A stretch of 64,000 nt of DNA from Cephalopachus bancanus (GCA_027257055.1 JAPVLO010000322.1:868001-932000), one strand, 5' to 3'; shown: positions 1-10,748, counted from the stretch's first letter. Notes: generated from the sequence alone by a model not told the origin. Program-made: numbers and translations.

Positions 1-262
1 CTCACTCTATCACCCAGGCTGGAGTGCAGTGGCACACTCACTGCCATCCCAGCATCCACCTGCTGGACTCTGGTGATCCTTCTGCCTCAGCCTTCCAAGT
101 AGCTAGAACTACAAGTGCCTGCTACCACGCCTGGCTAATTTTTTATTTTATTGTAGAGACAAGGTCTCACCAAGTTTCCCTGGCTGGTCTCGAACCCGTG
201 GGCTCAGGCAATCCACTTGCCTCGGCTTCCCAAAGTGCTGGGGTTACAGGCTGAGACATTAA
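1..262 (-). mobile_element. Alu-family SINE, 3' end cut by window edge
   Basis: Minus-orientation dimer beginning inside the right arm. It abuts and truncates the ERV integrase remnant. Confidence 0.88.
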
Positions 263-265
263 GCC

Positions 266-490
266 CAACCCCATTAGTATTGATCATCTTATTGAGTGGG
301 TGGAGGCATACCCAACAACAACAGCTACAGCAGATTCTGTAATAAAAATACTCTTGGAACAGGTAATACCTAGATTAGGTCTAATAAAAATCATTAATTT
401 GGATAATGGAAGCCATTTTACCTTGAAGGTATTCGTCACCCTCAGGACGGATAGAGTAAATGAACCAAACTCTAAAAACCCGTATATCTA
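266..490 (+). pseudogene. ERV integrase catalytic-core remnant
   Basis: Short open stretch with gammaretroviral integrase landmarks: a W-V-E-A-Y-P block near 295-315, an I-P-R-L-G-L block near 367-384 and a D-N-G block near 400-410. It is cut on the left by the SINE at 1-262 and decays into stops after about 490. Non-functional fragment. Confidence 0.75.
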
Positions 491-714
491 AACTAATGTT
501 AGAAATAACATTGCTCTGGGTCAAATGTCTTCCTATAGCTCTCCTCTGAATTAGAACAGCCCCTCAAAGGGATTTGGGTTTGTCACCCTATGAACTTGTA
601 TAGGGGTTGCCCTATCTAGGTAACAGATTTACTGACCCTGGAAACCAAAAATAAATTTTTAAGGGAATATATTTCAGTCATCTCCTCTGCCCTATCTTCC
701 CTTAGATTAAAAGA

Positions 715-905
715 ACTCCTTGCTCAAACTCCTCCTCTTGAGTTCACAATTCACTATTTTCAGTCTGGAAACTGGGTGTTGATCAAGACTTGGAAAGAAA
801 CCAAACTCCAACCAAACTGGGAACCATACCAAGTGCTCCCGACTACTGATACGGCTATCCGAATGGCAGAAAAGGGGTGAACACATCATACCCAAGTCAA
901 GAAAT
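715..905 (+). pseudogene. ERV integrase C-terminal (GPY/F-like) remnant
   Basis: Reading through the stretch gives landmarks of the gammaretroviral integrase C-terminal domain: a W-E-P-Y-Q-V-L block (degenerate GPY/F motif) near 820-840, followed by H-H-T-Q-V-K near 885-902. In-frame stop near 877. This fixes the pol-to-env order of the element. Confidence 0.65.
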
Positions 906-1426
906 CAATAACAGGGACTGTGGTAAAAGAGAGGGAAGATCAGTAGGAAGTCTCTCAAATAAAACCTCGAAAGATAAAAATAAGAAAAAGCTAATTTAAA
1001 ATATAGTCTCCATAAATGTTCCTGATGCTCTTCTTATAACCCTACCTATAGTAACTGCTTTTATTGTCCTATCTATCTGTTTTATTAGACATTTATGTCA
1101 AGGGCCTCTTAATTCTGAACACCCGTGGGATTGTTTTCTCCCTTGAGAATCAGCAAAATGTCTAATTACTTGCGGAACTCTATTATTGTTGTAACTCTGT
1201 GGGCCATTAATATACAGACAACCAGAGATAAGCCTTATTCCTTTCACACTAACTCAAGAATCAATGTGACTAAAACCTCATTACCTCAAACTGTAAAATT
1301 TGATGAATGCCAAGTTTTGCCCTGTGGAAACCTAGAAAAAAAAAGACAGTTATCTCAGGCAGACAAATATCTTTGTCCTGAACCAAATATAGGTGAGGAA
1401 CATATAGATTTTAAAAACTTTGAGGA

Positions 1427-1704
1427 GCCGGGCTCGGTGGCTCAGCCTGTAATCCCGTGCCTTTGGGAGGCTGAGGTGAGTGAATTGCCTGAGACCGCGG
1501 GTTTGAGACCCGCCTGGGCAATGAGACCTCATCTCTACAATAAATCAAAAAATCAGCCAGGAGTGGTAGCACATGCCTGTAATTCTGGCTACTTGGAAGG
1601 CTGAGGCGGAAGGATCGCTGGAGCCCAGCAGGTCAAGGCTGCGGTGGCCGGGAGCGGCCACTGCACTGCAGTCTGGGCGACAGAGTGAGACTCCAACTCA
1701 AAAC
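1427..1704 (+). mobile_element. Alu-family SINE, young subfamily
   Basis: Full dimer with target duplication AAAAACTTTGAGGA (1413-1426, 1705-1718). A perfect 7-bp right-arm stem is at 1644-1650/1655-1661. Confidence 0.93.
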
Positions 1705-1927
1705 AAAAACTTTGAGGAATCTCCCTGAACCCACAGGAGCCCCTATCCTAGTTGGGATAATGTATAGTGAACTACCCAAATTCTTGGTTGAATGGCAATC
1801 CCCTGGAAAATAATGAAACCCCTACAGTTCTTGAAAACCAAAATACACTTATTTAAGGAAATTCTACCAGCAACCTGTAGAGATTTAGAATGTAATCCTA
1901 TACTTCTATTAATGATCATGCTACTTT

Positions 1928-2220
1928 ATTTATTTATTTATTTTCAGTTGGAGTCTTACTCTGTCACCCAGACTGGAGTGCAGTGGCCGCTCCCGGCCAC
2001 CACAGTCTCGACCTGCTGGGCTCTGTCAATCCTTCCGCCTCAGCCTTCTGAGTAGCTGAAACTACAGGCGCGCGCTACATACCCAGCTAATTTTTTTATT
2101 TATTGTAGAGATGAGGTCTCGCCAAGTTGCCCAAGTGGGTCTCGAACTCGCAGGCTGAGGCAATCCACTCACCTCAGCCTCCCAAAGTGCGGGATTACAG
2201 GCTGAGCCACCGAGCCCGGC
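1928..2220 (-). mobile_element. Alu-family SINE, young subfamily
   Basis: Target duplication TGATCATGCTACTTT (1913-1927, 2221-2235), perfect. Inserted in the ERV. Confidence 0.93.
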
Positions 2221-2603
2221 TGATCATGCTACTTTAAATCAAAAGCCTGAGGTGGCGCCTCAAGTTTATGGTTTGTGAGCTGACATTTCAGGATTAGACC
2301 CTCAGGAACGATTCACCCTTCTTTTGGTCAAAGCTGCAGGTACACTGAAACCAACCCCGAGCCCCAATAATTATTATAACTTCCTTAGCAATGATCCCAA
2401 AAAGGTAACTATTGTTGAAATTAAAGATTTAAAACAGACTAGAACTCAAAACTAGTAATAAGGAAACAAATGCGTGGATAAAATAGATAAAATTTACGGT
2501 ATCCACTCTAAATAAGAGTGATTGCTATGCATGCACTCACTGCAGGACATTTGCAGGCTCAAGTGGTTCCATTTCCTATCGGTTGGGATACAGACCCCAT
2601 TGG

Positions 2604-2647
2604 AATGAGTTGTAACCCTGTACCAAATGAGTTGTAACCCTGTACCA
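2604..2647 (+). repeat. 22-bp tandem duplication inside the ERV
   Basis: Two adjacent copies of a 22-bp unit beginning AATGAGTTGTAACCC (2604-2625, 2626-2647). Confidence 0.9.
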
Positions 2648-3112
2648 AAACAAGGATGCATGGGGAAATGAGACGTGCAAAAGCCTGACCTTGCTTCACC
2701 CTGCCTTGCAGAAGCCAGATGCGAAGGTAATCCCTTCCTTTTCTACGGGTAAGTCAAATCACTCCTTGTGTCTCTCTAGATGGGGTGAATAGTTCACTAC
2801 TCCTGTAGGGCAACTACAGACTTGTACCCACATCCTGGTTGTCTCAGAGGTACACGCAGGTGACTACTCTCACTTCATTGACTCTCGAGTGGATGTTTGG
2901 TGGTACTGTGGAGGAAGGAAACTTAGAGACCTGTTACTGCCCAAATGAGCTGGAACCTGTTCTTTGGTTCAGTTGGTCATCCCATTCACCCTGGCATTTT
3001 GCTCCAACCTAAAAATTCATCCTCAAAACATAAGCAAGAGGTCACTACAAGGATCATTTGATTTCCAGATGTATATTGATGCTATAGAAGTCCCCTGAGG
3101 AGTCCCCAGTGA

Positions 3113-3402
3113 ATTTTTTTTTTTGAGTTGGAGTCTCACTCTGTCGCCCAGACTGGAGTGCAGTGGCCGCTCCAGGCCACCGCAGTCTCGACCTGCTGGG
3201 CTCCGGCGATCCTTCCGCCTCAGCCTTCCAAGTAGCTGGAACTACAGGTGTGCGTTACCATGACTGGCTCATTTTGATGTATTGTAGAGATGAGGTCTAC
3301 GCCAAGTTGCCCAGTCGGGTCTCGAACCCATGGGCTCAGGCAATCCACTCACCTCAGCCTCCCAAAGGCGCAGGATTACAAGCTGAGCCACCGAGCCCGA
3401 CT
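3113..3402 (-). mobile_element. Alu-family SINE, young subfamily
   Basis: Full-length minus copy in the ERV envelope region, from the poly-T at 3115 to the GAGCCCGAC end. Confidence 0.9.
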
Positions 3403-3600
3403 ATAGCCTCAGTCTTAACCTCCCTTGTTACTGTGGCAGGAATATAAACAACTGTAGGTTGCTGCATAATTCCTTGTGTTTAGTACAAAGACTTATAGAA
3501 ACTGCTATTAACATACAAATGCCCATAGGTTATTCCCCTAATAATCTCATGATAATGGAAACTGAATTAAATTTTGAGGAAGAAAGTGTGAAAATATTAG
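3403..3600 (+). pseudogene. ERV envelope transmembrane/cytoplasmic-tail remnant
   Basis: A hydrophobic stretch is followed by a C-C-I-I-P-C block and, in a shifted frame, an R-L-I-E-T-A block. This order is typical of the membrane anchor and tail of class I ERV envelopes. Stops and a frameshift separate the blocks. Confidence 0.55.
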
Positions 3601-3653
3601 AAATATTTGAAACAAACTTGAATCATAATAAAAATGAAATAAAAGTACTTAAA

Positions 3654-3670
3654 AACAAAAGAGGAGGGAA
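3654..3670 (+). other. ERV polypurine tract
   Basis: AAAGAGGAGGGAA immediately precedes TGTAAG, the start of the 3' LTR, as expected for the plus-strand primer site. Confidence 0.7.
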
Positions 3671-3951
3671 TTGTAAGAAACAAAATAGTGATTTATTTTC
3701 AAAATGGTGATTTGTTATTTCACTTCCTGGTCCTTTCTTCTTTTCTAGCAGGCTCTTTTGGCAGACTTCCTTTGCCAAGCATTGAGATCCAATCAAAATC
3801 TAGAAACATGTACTTTACCTTATTTGTGTAGAAACTACTTGTTTCTTACCTTATTTGTACAAAATTATTGTTTAGGTGACGTCCAGGAAAATGATACAAC
3901 CTCTGAAATACTCAGCCAGTGAGGAACCAGGGAAAAGACTTGTGCTTTAGA

Positions 3952-3960
3952 GTATAAATA
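3952..3960 (+). promoter_or_regulatory. LTR TATA box
   Basis: GTATAAATA in the LTR, followed directly by the target duplication of the inserted SINE. Confidence 0.7.
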
Positions 3961-3972
3961 TGCTGGCTGTGA

Positions 3973-4257
3973 AGCTGGGCTCGGTGGCTCAGCCTGTAAT
4001 CTTGCTCTTTGGGAGGCTGAGGTGAGTGGATTGTCTGAGCCCGCGGGTTTGAGACCCGCCTGGGCAACTTGGCGAGAACTCATCTCTACAATAAATCAGA
4101 AAATTAGCCAGGTGTGGTAGCTCGAGCCTGTAGTTCCAGCTACTTGGAAGGCTGAGGTGGAAGGATTGCCAGAGCCCAGCAGGTCGACCCAGCTGGGAGC
4201 GGCCACTGCACTCTAGTCTGGGTGACAGAGTGAGACTCCAACTTAAAAAAAAAAAAA
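3973..4257 (+). mobile_element. Alu-family SINE inside the LTR
   Basis: Perfect 13-bp target duplication ATGCTGGCTGTGA (3960-3972, 4258-4270). T-arm-like hairpin at 4042-4058 (loop TTTGAGA). Confidence 0.93.
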
Positions 4258-4326
4258 ATGCTGGCTGTGACCACCCTCGGTGTGCCTGCTCACCTGAGAA
4301 GTGCCCATTCTTGCAAAAACGAGATT

Positions 4327-4332
4327 AATAAA
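4327..4332 (+). terminator. LTR polyadenylation signal AATAAA
   Basis: AATAAA followed by GCTGCTTAACTCTCC and a TG-rich stretch, in the expected place for R/U5. Confidence 0.7.
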
Positions 4333-4433
4333 GCTGCTTAACTCTCCTGATCTCTGAATCTCTGTGTCGTGCTCTGATGACAAAATTGAGGAGGGTCAAT
4401 TCCACCTCTCAAATCTATCTATTTTAATTAAAC

Positions 4434-4560
4434 ATTTTTTTTTTAGTGGTGAGTTATCACTATATAACTAAGGCTGGGCTTGAACTCCTGGGCTCAAGTG
4501 ATCCACCTACCACAGCCTTCTGAGTAGCTGGAACTAAAGGTGTGTGCCACCACACCAGAT
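4434..4560 (-). mobile_element. Old Alu monomer
   Basis: Single-arm minus copy: T-run, 'GGCTGGGCTTGAACTCCTGGGCTCAAG', end 'CACCACACCAGAT'. Confidence 0.7.
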
Positions 4561-4739
4561 ATATCCTGTGAATTTTTTTTTTCCCAACTGGGATTATCAA
4601 ACTGGTATACCTGTCAAGCATCACCCTGTGAATTTTAGCATGCATATTTAATTAAACAAATACCAAATATAACCAATATCTTTACTGTCCTCACAAACAG
4701 TAAAATAATCTGAAGAATTTTAGCACCATTCTATCTTTT

Positions 4740-5260
4740 CTCCTACCTATATATAATCTTCTCCCAGCATTTTAGTTTTATCCTGATTTTTAACTCCACA
4801 AATGCAACATTATTGTTTTATCCTGACAATATTTGTTTAAATTCACCATTTTATTTGCTCATTTTTCTTTCTTGAATTCCAGTCTCTCATTCTGAAGTAA
4901 TTTCCCCTCATTCTGAAGTACATACTTGAAAAGTTTACTTAGTGGATCTGTTAGTAGTAAATTCTTCCAGTTTTTGTCTGAAAAATGTCTTTATTGCACA
5001 TACATCATGTTTTTTTGGCACTCCCACCCCTCCCCCACATACGTCATCTTGAAAGGGGGTTCCTCTAGGCATAAAATTCAAAATTATTTTCTCTTAGTAT
5101 TTTGAAGGCATCATTCTACTGACTTCTGAATTCCAATACTGCAGTGAGAAGTCAGCTGTCTCTCTACTTGTCATTCCTTTGTAGATAATCTGCCTTTTCT
5201 CTCTAGTTGCTTCCTCTCCCTCCCCCAGACTATTCTTGAAATATTTCAGTTTACAGTTCT
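4740..5260 (-). mobile_element. Old L1 fragment
   Basis: AT-rich antisense L1-like text, e.g. the stretches around 4975 (TCTGAAAAATGTCTTTAT) and 5083-5160. The family was not determined. Confidence 0.55.
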
Positions 5261-5522
5261 ATATACAGTTATGGTATCAATGTCATGTATCACTAAATAC
5301 ACGAATTCCGCAAGGTTAAATGACAAGGTGTTTATGTTCTATCTGCTCGTTGGCCCTGGTCAGTCAATCTGATCAGGGATCCGTGACAATCAGTTCTAAC
5401 ACTAAGAACTAAAAGATGGGATTCTCCTTGCCTTTTTTTTTTTAAATAAAGCATTTTACACAGAAACTGCTATGAATACCGGTCAGAGAATAGTCTCCAC
5501 AGACAGACAAGAAATGCTGCCA
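5261..5522. other. Unclassified spacer
   Basis: No gene or recognisable repeat. It ends in the left target duplication of the next SINE. Confidence 0.5.
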
Positions 5523-5816
5523 GCCGGGCTCGGTGGCTCAGCCTGTAATCCCGCGCCTTTGGAAGGCTAAGGTGAGTGGATTGCCTGATCCCGCGGGTTG
5601 GAGACCTGCCTGGGCAGCGAGACCTCATCTCTACAATAAACCAAAAAATCAGCCCAGGTGTGGTAGCGCATGTCTGTAATTCCGGCTACTCGGAAGGCTG
5701 AGGCGGAAGTTATCACCAGAGCCCAGCAGGTCGAGGCTGCGGTGACCGGAAGCGGCCACTGCACTCCAGTCTGGGCGAGAGTGAGACTCCAACTCAAAAA
5801 AAAAAAAAAAAAAAAA
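5523..5816 (+). mobile_element. Alu-family SINE, young subfamily
   Basis: Target duplication GAAATGCTGCCA (5511-5522, and about 5818-5829), with a long pure poly-A (about 24 nt), suggesting a recent insertion. It has the short GGGCAGCGAG left-arm variant. Confidence 0.93.
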
Positions 5817-5829
5817 AGAAATGCTGCCA

Positions 5830-6344
5830 ATCTGATACACTAAGAATTAACTGTGAAGGAAAAAAAAGAAAATAGCAATGATAATAAATCAATATATCTA
5901 GGCAAGTAATAAGGAATTCCTCAAACCCTGAAGATTTTCTCTTGTTTAATTTCACCAGAGAAATTCAGGAATGCTTGAACTGCCAGAAAAATAACATCAG
6001 GTTTATTGAGAAACCTGGTTTATTGAGAAATTATAAGGAAGGGAGTGCTTCCTGACTGAGCTCACAATATTGAAGCTTCTTGTGTCTCAAGATATAGAGA
6101 GAGTTAAAGGTTTTAACTGACCTGTATTAGTTTTCTGTGTGTTGTAAAATATGCTTAACATAAAATTGACCATTCTAACCATTTTGAAGTGTACAATTTG
6201 GTGGAATCTGGTTGCTATTTTAAAATTTTGTCTTAATTTTTTTTATTTTTCAAACCCTTTGGCTTTAAGTTGAAGTCTAGTTGCTTTTAAAATCTTCTCT
6301 TTGTTTTTTGTGTTTTAAAATTTTACTATTATCACTTTGTCTCT
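5830..6344. other. AT-rich spacer with an L1 3' fragment
   Basis: Mostly unclassified. Bases 6140-6240 resemble the antisense 3' end of an old L1 (ATTGACCATTCTAACCATTTTGAAG). Confidence 0.45.
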
Positions 6345-6786
<442 letters not shown>

Positions 6787-6797
6787 TACTTTCTTTT

Positions 6798-7355
6798 TAT
6801 ATTTGTATTTATGCTACTTGCATTCATTTGGATTCCTGATTATGAGGAATGTCATGTATCAGTTCTGAAATATTCTTACAATTCATTGCTTTGAACATGG
6901 TCTCTCCCCTATTCTCTCTATTATTTCCTTCTGAAACTCTGATTAGATGTATATTGTACCTTCTTACTGTCTTTTCTGTGACTTTTTTTGTTGTTATTGC
7001 TTGTTTGTTTTTGAGATGGAGTCTTTCTATGTTGTCCAGGAAGGATTATAGAGGCTATTCATAGGTATGACCATAGTGCACCGAGAACTCCAGGGCTCAA
7101 GTGATCCTCCCACCCCAGCCTCCTTAGTAGCAGGACAATAGGCACAGGTCACTACACCTGCTTTCTGTGTCTTTTAAACTTCTATTTCATATTTTCCATC
7201 TTTTTGTTTCAGTATTGTACTTTATGTCACATCTTCACAATGAGTTTCTAATTATTTCTTTTAATCTGTGATTTAACTCATCTGATGGGTTTTTAATATC
7301 AATTATGACATTATTTTTCTTTCTATAAGTTTTATTTGATCTTTTGTGAAAACTG
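6798..7355 (-). mobile_element. Old L1 (antisense), with an Alu monomer at 7006-7160
   Basis: Antisense L1 ORF2-type text on both sides of the old Alu monomer (7006-7160), e.g. around 6890-6990 and 7200-7350. Confidence 0.6.
7006..7160 (-). mobile_element. Old Alu monomer, diverged
   Basis: TTTTTGAGATGGAGTC start, AGCCTCCTTAGTAGC core, end 'CACTACACCTG'. Confidence 0.7.
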
Positions 7356-7357
7356 CT

Positions 7358-7652
7358 TCTTTTTTGTTTTTTGAGTTGGAGTGTCGCTCTGTCACCCAGG
7401 TTGGAGTGTAGTGGCTTGCTCATGGTCACCGCAGCCTTGACTTGCTGGGCTCAGGTGATCCTTCCATCTCAGCCTTCCAAGTTGCTAGAACTGTAGGCAT
7501 GTGCCACCATGTACTACTAATTTTTTGATTTATTATAGAGATGAGGTCTCGCCAAGTTGCCCAGGCTGGTCTCGAACCTGTGGACTCAGGCAATCCTCTC
7601 ACCTCGACCTTCCAAAGTACTAGAATTATAGGCATGAGCCACTGCACCTGAC
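7358..7652 (-). mobile_element. Alu-family SINE, intermediate
   Basis: Full minus dimer with GGTCACCGCAGCC and CAGCAAGTC-type right arm. No clean target duplication identified. Confidence 0.88.
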
Positions 7653-8015
7653 CAGTTTTTTTTTACTCTATCTGATCCAAGGTGGGGACATGTGCACAAC
7701 CCTACTATTCCCTTAGTATGACAGTTTTTGTTTCTGTTTTGTTGTTGGTGGTGTTTGTTTACCCACTAAGGATATTAGTTTGGGGTGTGGGGAGGCTTGG
7801 CTTTATGCTCTGATTCTACTTCTTGCTCTGTTCTGGCCCAGGCTTTCCATTTGGTCCTTTTCTCACCTTTATGGCCCATGAAAGCACAGGCATAGACTAG
7901 GGGTCCTGGTATGCCTCCAGGGCAAATCAGGCTCTCATAGTTGCTTACTCATGTTCTCCAGGGATTCTTTACATTCCAGCCAAGGTCAACAGTCATGTAT
8001 TAAAATTTATTTTCT
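7653..8015. other. Unclassified spacer
   Basis: No gene seen. Possibly the continuation of the L1 on its left edge; a short GTTG-rich stretch at 7735-7760. Confidence 0.4.
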
Positions 8016-8309
8016 AGGCCAGGTGCGGTGGCTCAAGTCTGTAATCCCAGCACTTTGGGAGGCTAAGGCAAAGAGGATTGCCTGAGTCCAGGGGTTCAAG
8101 ACCAGCATGGGCAACTTGGCGAGACCTTGTCTCTACAATAAATAAAAAATTAGCTGGGCATGGTGGTGCATGTCTGTAGTTCCAGCTACTTGGAAGGCTG
8201 AGGAGGAAGGATCACCTGAGCCCAGCAGGTCGAGGCTGCGGTGGCCATGAGGATTCCACTGCATTCCAACTTGGACGACAGAGTGAGACTCCAACTAAAA
8301 AAAAAAAAA
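8016..8309 (+). mobile_element. Alu-family SINE, intermediate
   Basis: Inserted in AAAATTTATTTTCT, partly duplicated after the poly-A (AAATTATTTTCTTT from about 8306). Confidence 0.88.
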
Positions 8310-9090
8310 TTATTTTCTTTACATTTTACCTAGTTTCTGTTTTTTAAGTTCTGTTGTACAGGGTTTTCTGTGAACTGTTAGGATATCACACATCATAAAC
8401 AGAGTATGTTTTTGAAAATTCATAATTTATTTGAATTATATGTCTCTATAATGTTAAAACCCAGAAGGAAACTAACTTATTGGAATGCCTACACTTACAG
8501 CTCATCTCAAACATTTAGGAGAGAACCCAGCCTTTGAGAAACATGCAACAGGGAATCTGGAAGAATACAAAGATTAACTTCCTGCAGTCTGGTAGTTTAT
8601 ATTGCCTCCTATTGAGTGGCATGACACCCTGGGGCCTTGGAGCTCTCCCTGGTGGTCACTCTGCACACTTCCAGTGATTCACCTATGATTTTGCCATCCA
8701 TTGTGCATCAGGATTCAAACAAGGAGGTTGGTGGCCAGAAGCTAAGAGACATGTCCTAACACCTGCTGGTGCCTGGGAGACACTCACCTGCTGGAGGTGG
8801 GAACCTTGGGATTACAACCATTCTATGTTCCTCACTTTGAAAGCTCAACAAGAGTTTATAATTTTATAATTTGTGTCAGATTTTGGACACAATTGCATGG
8901 ATACAAAGATGAAACAGAGAAGGCTACATCTCTTGAGAAACTCATAAGAAGACAGAAAGACAAGGATAATTTAAACACATTTTGGCAGGTGTTATGATGG
9001 TGGTAAACTCAGAGTGTCCTGAAGATGATCTAAGTTTGCAACTCTGCACAAGGAACTCTGCATCTTCTAGGTTTAAGACTTTCAGTTTCA
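8310..9090. other. Mostly unclassified sequence
   Basis: No supported gene. Bases 8870-9020 resemble an ancient mammalian interspersed repeat (GATACAAAGATGAAACAGAGAAGG). It ends in a SINE target duplication. Confidence 0.4.
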
Positions 9091-9375
9091 GCCGGGCTCC
9101 GTGGCTCAGCCTGTAATCCCGTGCCTTTGGGAGGCTGAGGTGAGTGGATTGCCTGAGCCCGCGGGTTCGAGACCCGCCTGGGCAGGCGAGACCTCATCTC
9201 TACAATAAATCAAAAAATTAGCAGGGCATGGTAGCGCGTGTCTGTAATTCTGGCTACTCGGAAGGCTGAGGCGGAAGGATCGCCGGAGCCCAGCAGGTCA
9301 AGGCTGCGGTGGCTGGGAGCAGCCACTGTACTCCAGTCTGGGCGACAGAGTGAGACTCCAACTCAAAAAAAAAAA
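9091..9375 (+). mobile_element. Alu-family SINE, young subfamily
   Basis: Perfect 16-bp target duplication AAGACTTTCAGTTTCA (9075-9090, 9376-9391). The T-arm-like hairpin GCGGG-TTCGAGA-CCCGC is at 9161-9177. Confidence 0.94.
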
Positions 9376-9391
9376 AAGACTTTCAGTTTCA

Positions 9392-9754
9392 GGTGTAAGA
9401 AGAGACAACCTCTTCCAAACTGTTTTTCCCTCTGCTCTCACATCACAACAGTCATCAACACAGACGACTTCTGTGACCAAATGTAGGGGTTTCTCCCCAC
9501 GATCAAGCAGTGGACCTCAGCTGGGAGTCCTCAGTTCAACTCTGACACTATCTGGTAATAGTGTCAGTTACACAAGACAGCTCCCCACCACACACACACC
9601 CCCAGACACCAGTTGCAAGCCCTGGTCTCTGGAAATTCTGGCTGACTGGCTTCAAGTTGGGGTTCTCACAACTCCCTCTTTGGGTTTGATTATTTGCAGA
9701 ACAGCTCACATAACTCAGGGACACTCTTAAAGGGGGGGGCTCAAAAAACCTGGA
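9392..9754. repeat. Old interspersed repeat, family not identified (LTR-like)
   Basis: Text such as 'TAGTGTCAGTTACACAAGACAG' and 'GGCTTCAAGTTGGGGTTCTCACAACTCC' reads like a widespread old mammalian repeat. The mariner remnant follows directly. Confidence 0.45.
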
Positions 9755-10260
9755 ATTTATTTACAAACACTTATGTACTTATTCTTACATGTTTAGACTT
9801 GTCATCTTTAAAATACTCTCTATTTGATAAAATACACCTATCAAGATGCTTTTTCCACTGCTCAAAGCAGTTTTTGAACTTGTCGATTTTGAAACCTTTT
9901 AGTGCTTCTGTGGCTTTTTGTCTTACCTCTTCCACATTGGCAAGACGTTTCCCTCTGAGGATTTTTTTCATACAGGAAACAAAAAAAGTTGCTGGGGTAA
10001 GATCATGTGAACAGGGAGAGTGGGGCATGGCAGTCATGCCGTTTGGGGTCAAAAATTGCTGAATACTCAGGACGGTGTGGGCAGGTGTGCTGGTAAATTG
10101 AGAGAATTTCCCAAAAAATTCACTGAAGCTGAACATAGCCTTTCACAACAATGCTAGCTGGCACATTGATGCTGATGGGTTTCTAGAACACTTGTCTAGT
10201 GGGGGAAAACTGTACTACAAGGGGCCCACCTTCCAAAAGAGGCATGACCTTGGTGAATTC
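9755..10260 (-). pseudogene. Mariner-family transposase C-terminal remnant
   Basis: Minus-strand frame 9771-10136 (121 codons) resembles the C-terminal third of a Tc1/mariner transposase. It has a degenerate third catalytic-Asp block (SPCSHDLTP, for the family's S-P-Y-S-P-D-L-A-P), then KKILRGKR, ANVEEVRQK and NCFEQWKKHLDRCI. The N-terminal DNA-binding part and first catalytic Asp are missing or frameshifted upstream (10137-10260). The open length could be chance survival. No terminal inverted repeats were identified. Confidence 0.7.
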
Positions 10261-10315
10261 GCCACAGTTCAGAGTTAAACTCTGAATTTTGTAAGCTTAG
10301 AAATACGAGCTTGCT

Positions 10316-10606
10316 GGGCTCGGTGGCTCAGCCTGTAATCCTGCACCTTTGGGAGGCTGAGGTGAGTGGATTGCCTGAGCCCGCGGGTTCGAGACCTGCC
10401 TGGGCAGCGAGACCTCATCTCTACAATAAATAAAAAAATTAGCCAGGCGTGGTAGCGCGCGCCTGTAGTTCCAGCTACTTGGAAGGCTGAGGCGGAAGGA
10501 TCGCTGGAGCCCAGCAGGCGAGGCTGCGGTGGCCGGGAGCGGCCACTGCACTCCAGTCTGGGCGACAGAGCAAGACTCCGACTCAAAAAAAAAAAAAAAG
10601 AAAGAA
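10316..10606 (+). mobile_element. Alu-family SINE, young subfamily
   Basis: Perfect 17-bp target duplication AGAAATACGAGCTTGCT (10299-10315, 10607-10623). Short GGGCAGCGAG variant. Confidence 0.94.
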
Positions 10607-10621
10607 AGAAATACGAGCTTG

Positions 10622-10748
10622 CTGAGTGCACTGGCTTGTGCCTGTAATCCCAGCTACTTGGGAGGCTGAGGCAGAAGGATCTCTTGAGCCCAAGAGTGTG
10701 TCACCAGTCTGGGTGACAGAGAGAGACCCTCATCTCTTAAAAAAACAA
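10622..10748 (+). mobile_element. Old Alu monomer
   Basis: GTGCCTGTAATCCCAGCTACTTGGGAGG to a short poly-A. It adjoins the right target duplication of the young SINE. Confidence 0.72.

Larger units (their letters stand above)
1000..3112 (+). pseudogene. ERV envelope-region remnant with two SINE insertions
   Basis: The interval between the integrase end and the envelope membrane segment. The longest frame near 1125-1420 has hydrophobic and N-glycosylation-like (NVT) features but no clear family signature, so surface-subunit origin is inferred from position. It contains a 22-bp tandem duplication at 2604-2647. Confidence 0.5.
263..4382 (+). mobile_element. Class I (gammaretrovirus-like) endogenous retrovirus, 3' part, heavily decayed
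   Basis: The 3' portion of a provirus running into the window from the left: integrase remnant, envelope remnants, polypurine tract and 3' LTR in order on +. It carries many stops and frameshifts and is interrupted by SINEs at 1427-1704, 1928-2220, 3113-3402 and, in the LTR, 3973-4257. A fifth SINE abuts the integrase at 1-262. No intact viral gene exists here. The 5' LTR, gag and most of pol lie outside. Confidence 0.85.
3672..4382 (+). mobile_element. ERV 3' LTR, interrupted by a SINE
   Basis: Starts TGTAAGAAAC just after the polypurine tract and ends near 4382 (TGACA). Without the SINE it is about 410 bp. It contains a TATA box (GTATAAATA, 3952-3960) and an AATAAA signal (4327-4332) about 50 bp before its end. 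The SINE at 3973-4257 splits TATA from the R region. Confidence 0.75.

Noticed and set aside
3459..3710. 83-codon open frame as a host gene
   Set aside because: It overlaps the ERV envelope tail, polypurine tract and LTR start; viral remnant, not a gene.
9161..9177. tRNA-like T arm suggesting a tRNA gene
   Set aside because: There is no acceptor stem, anticodon arm or matching D arm; it is the B-box region of an Alu-family SINE.
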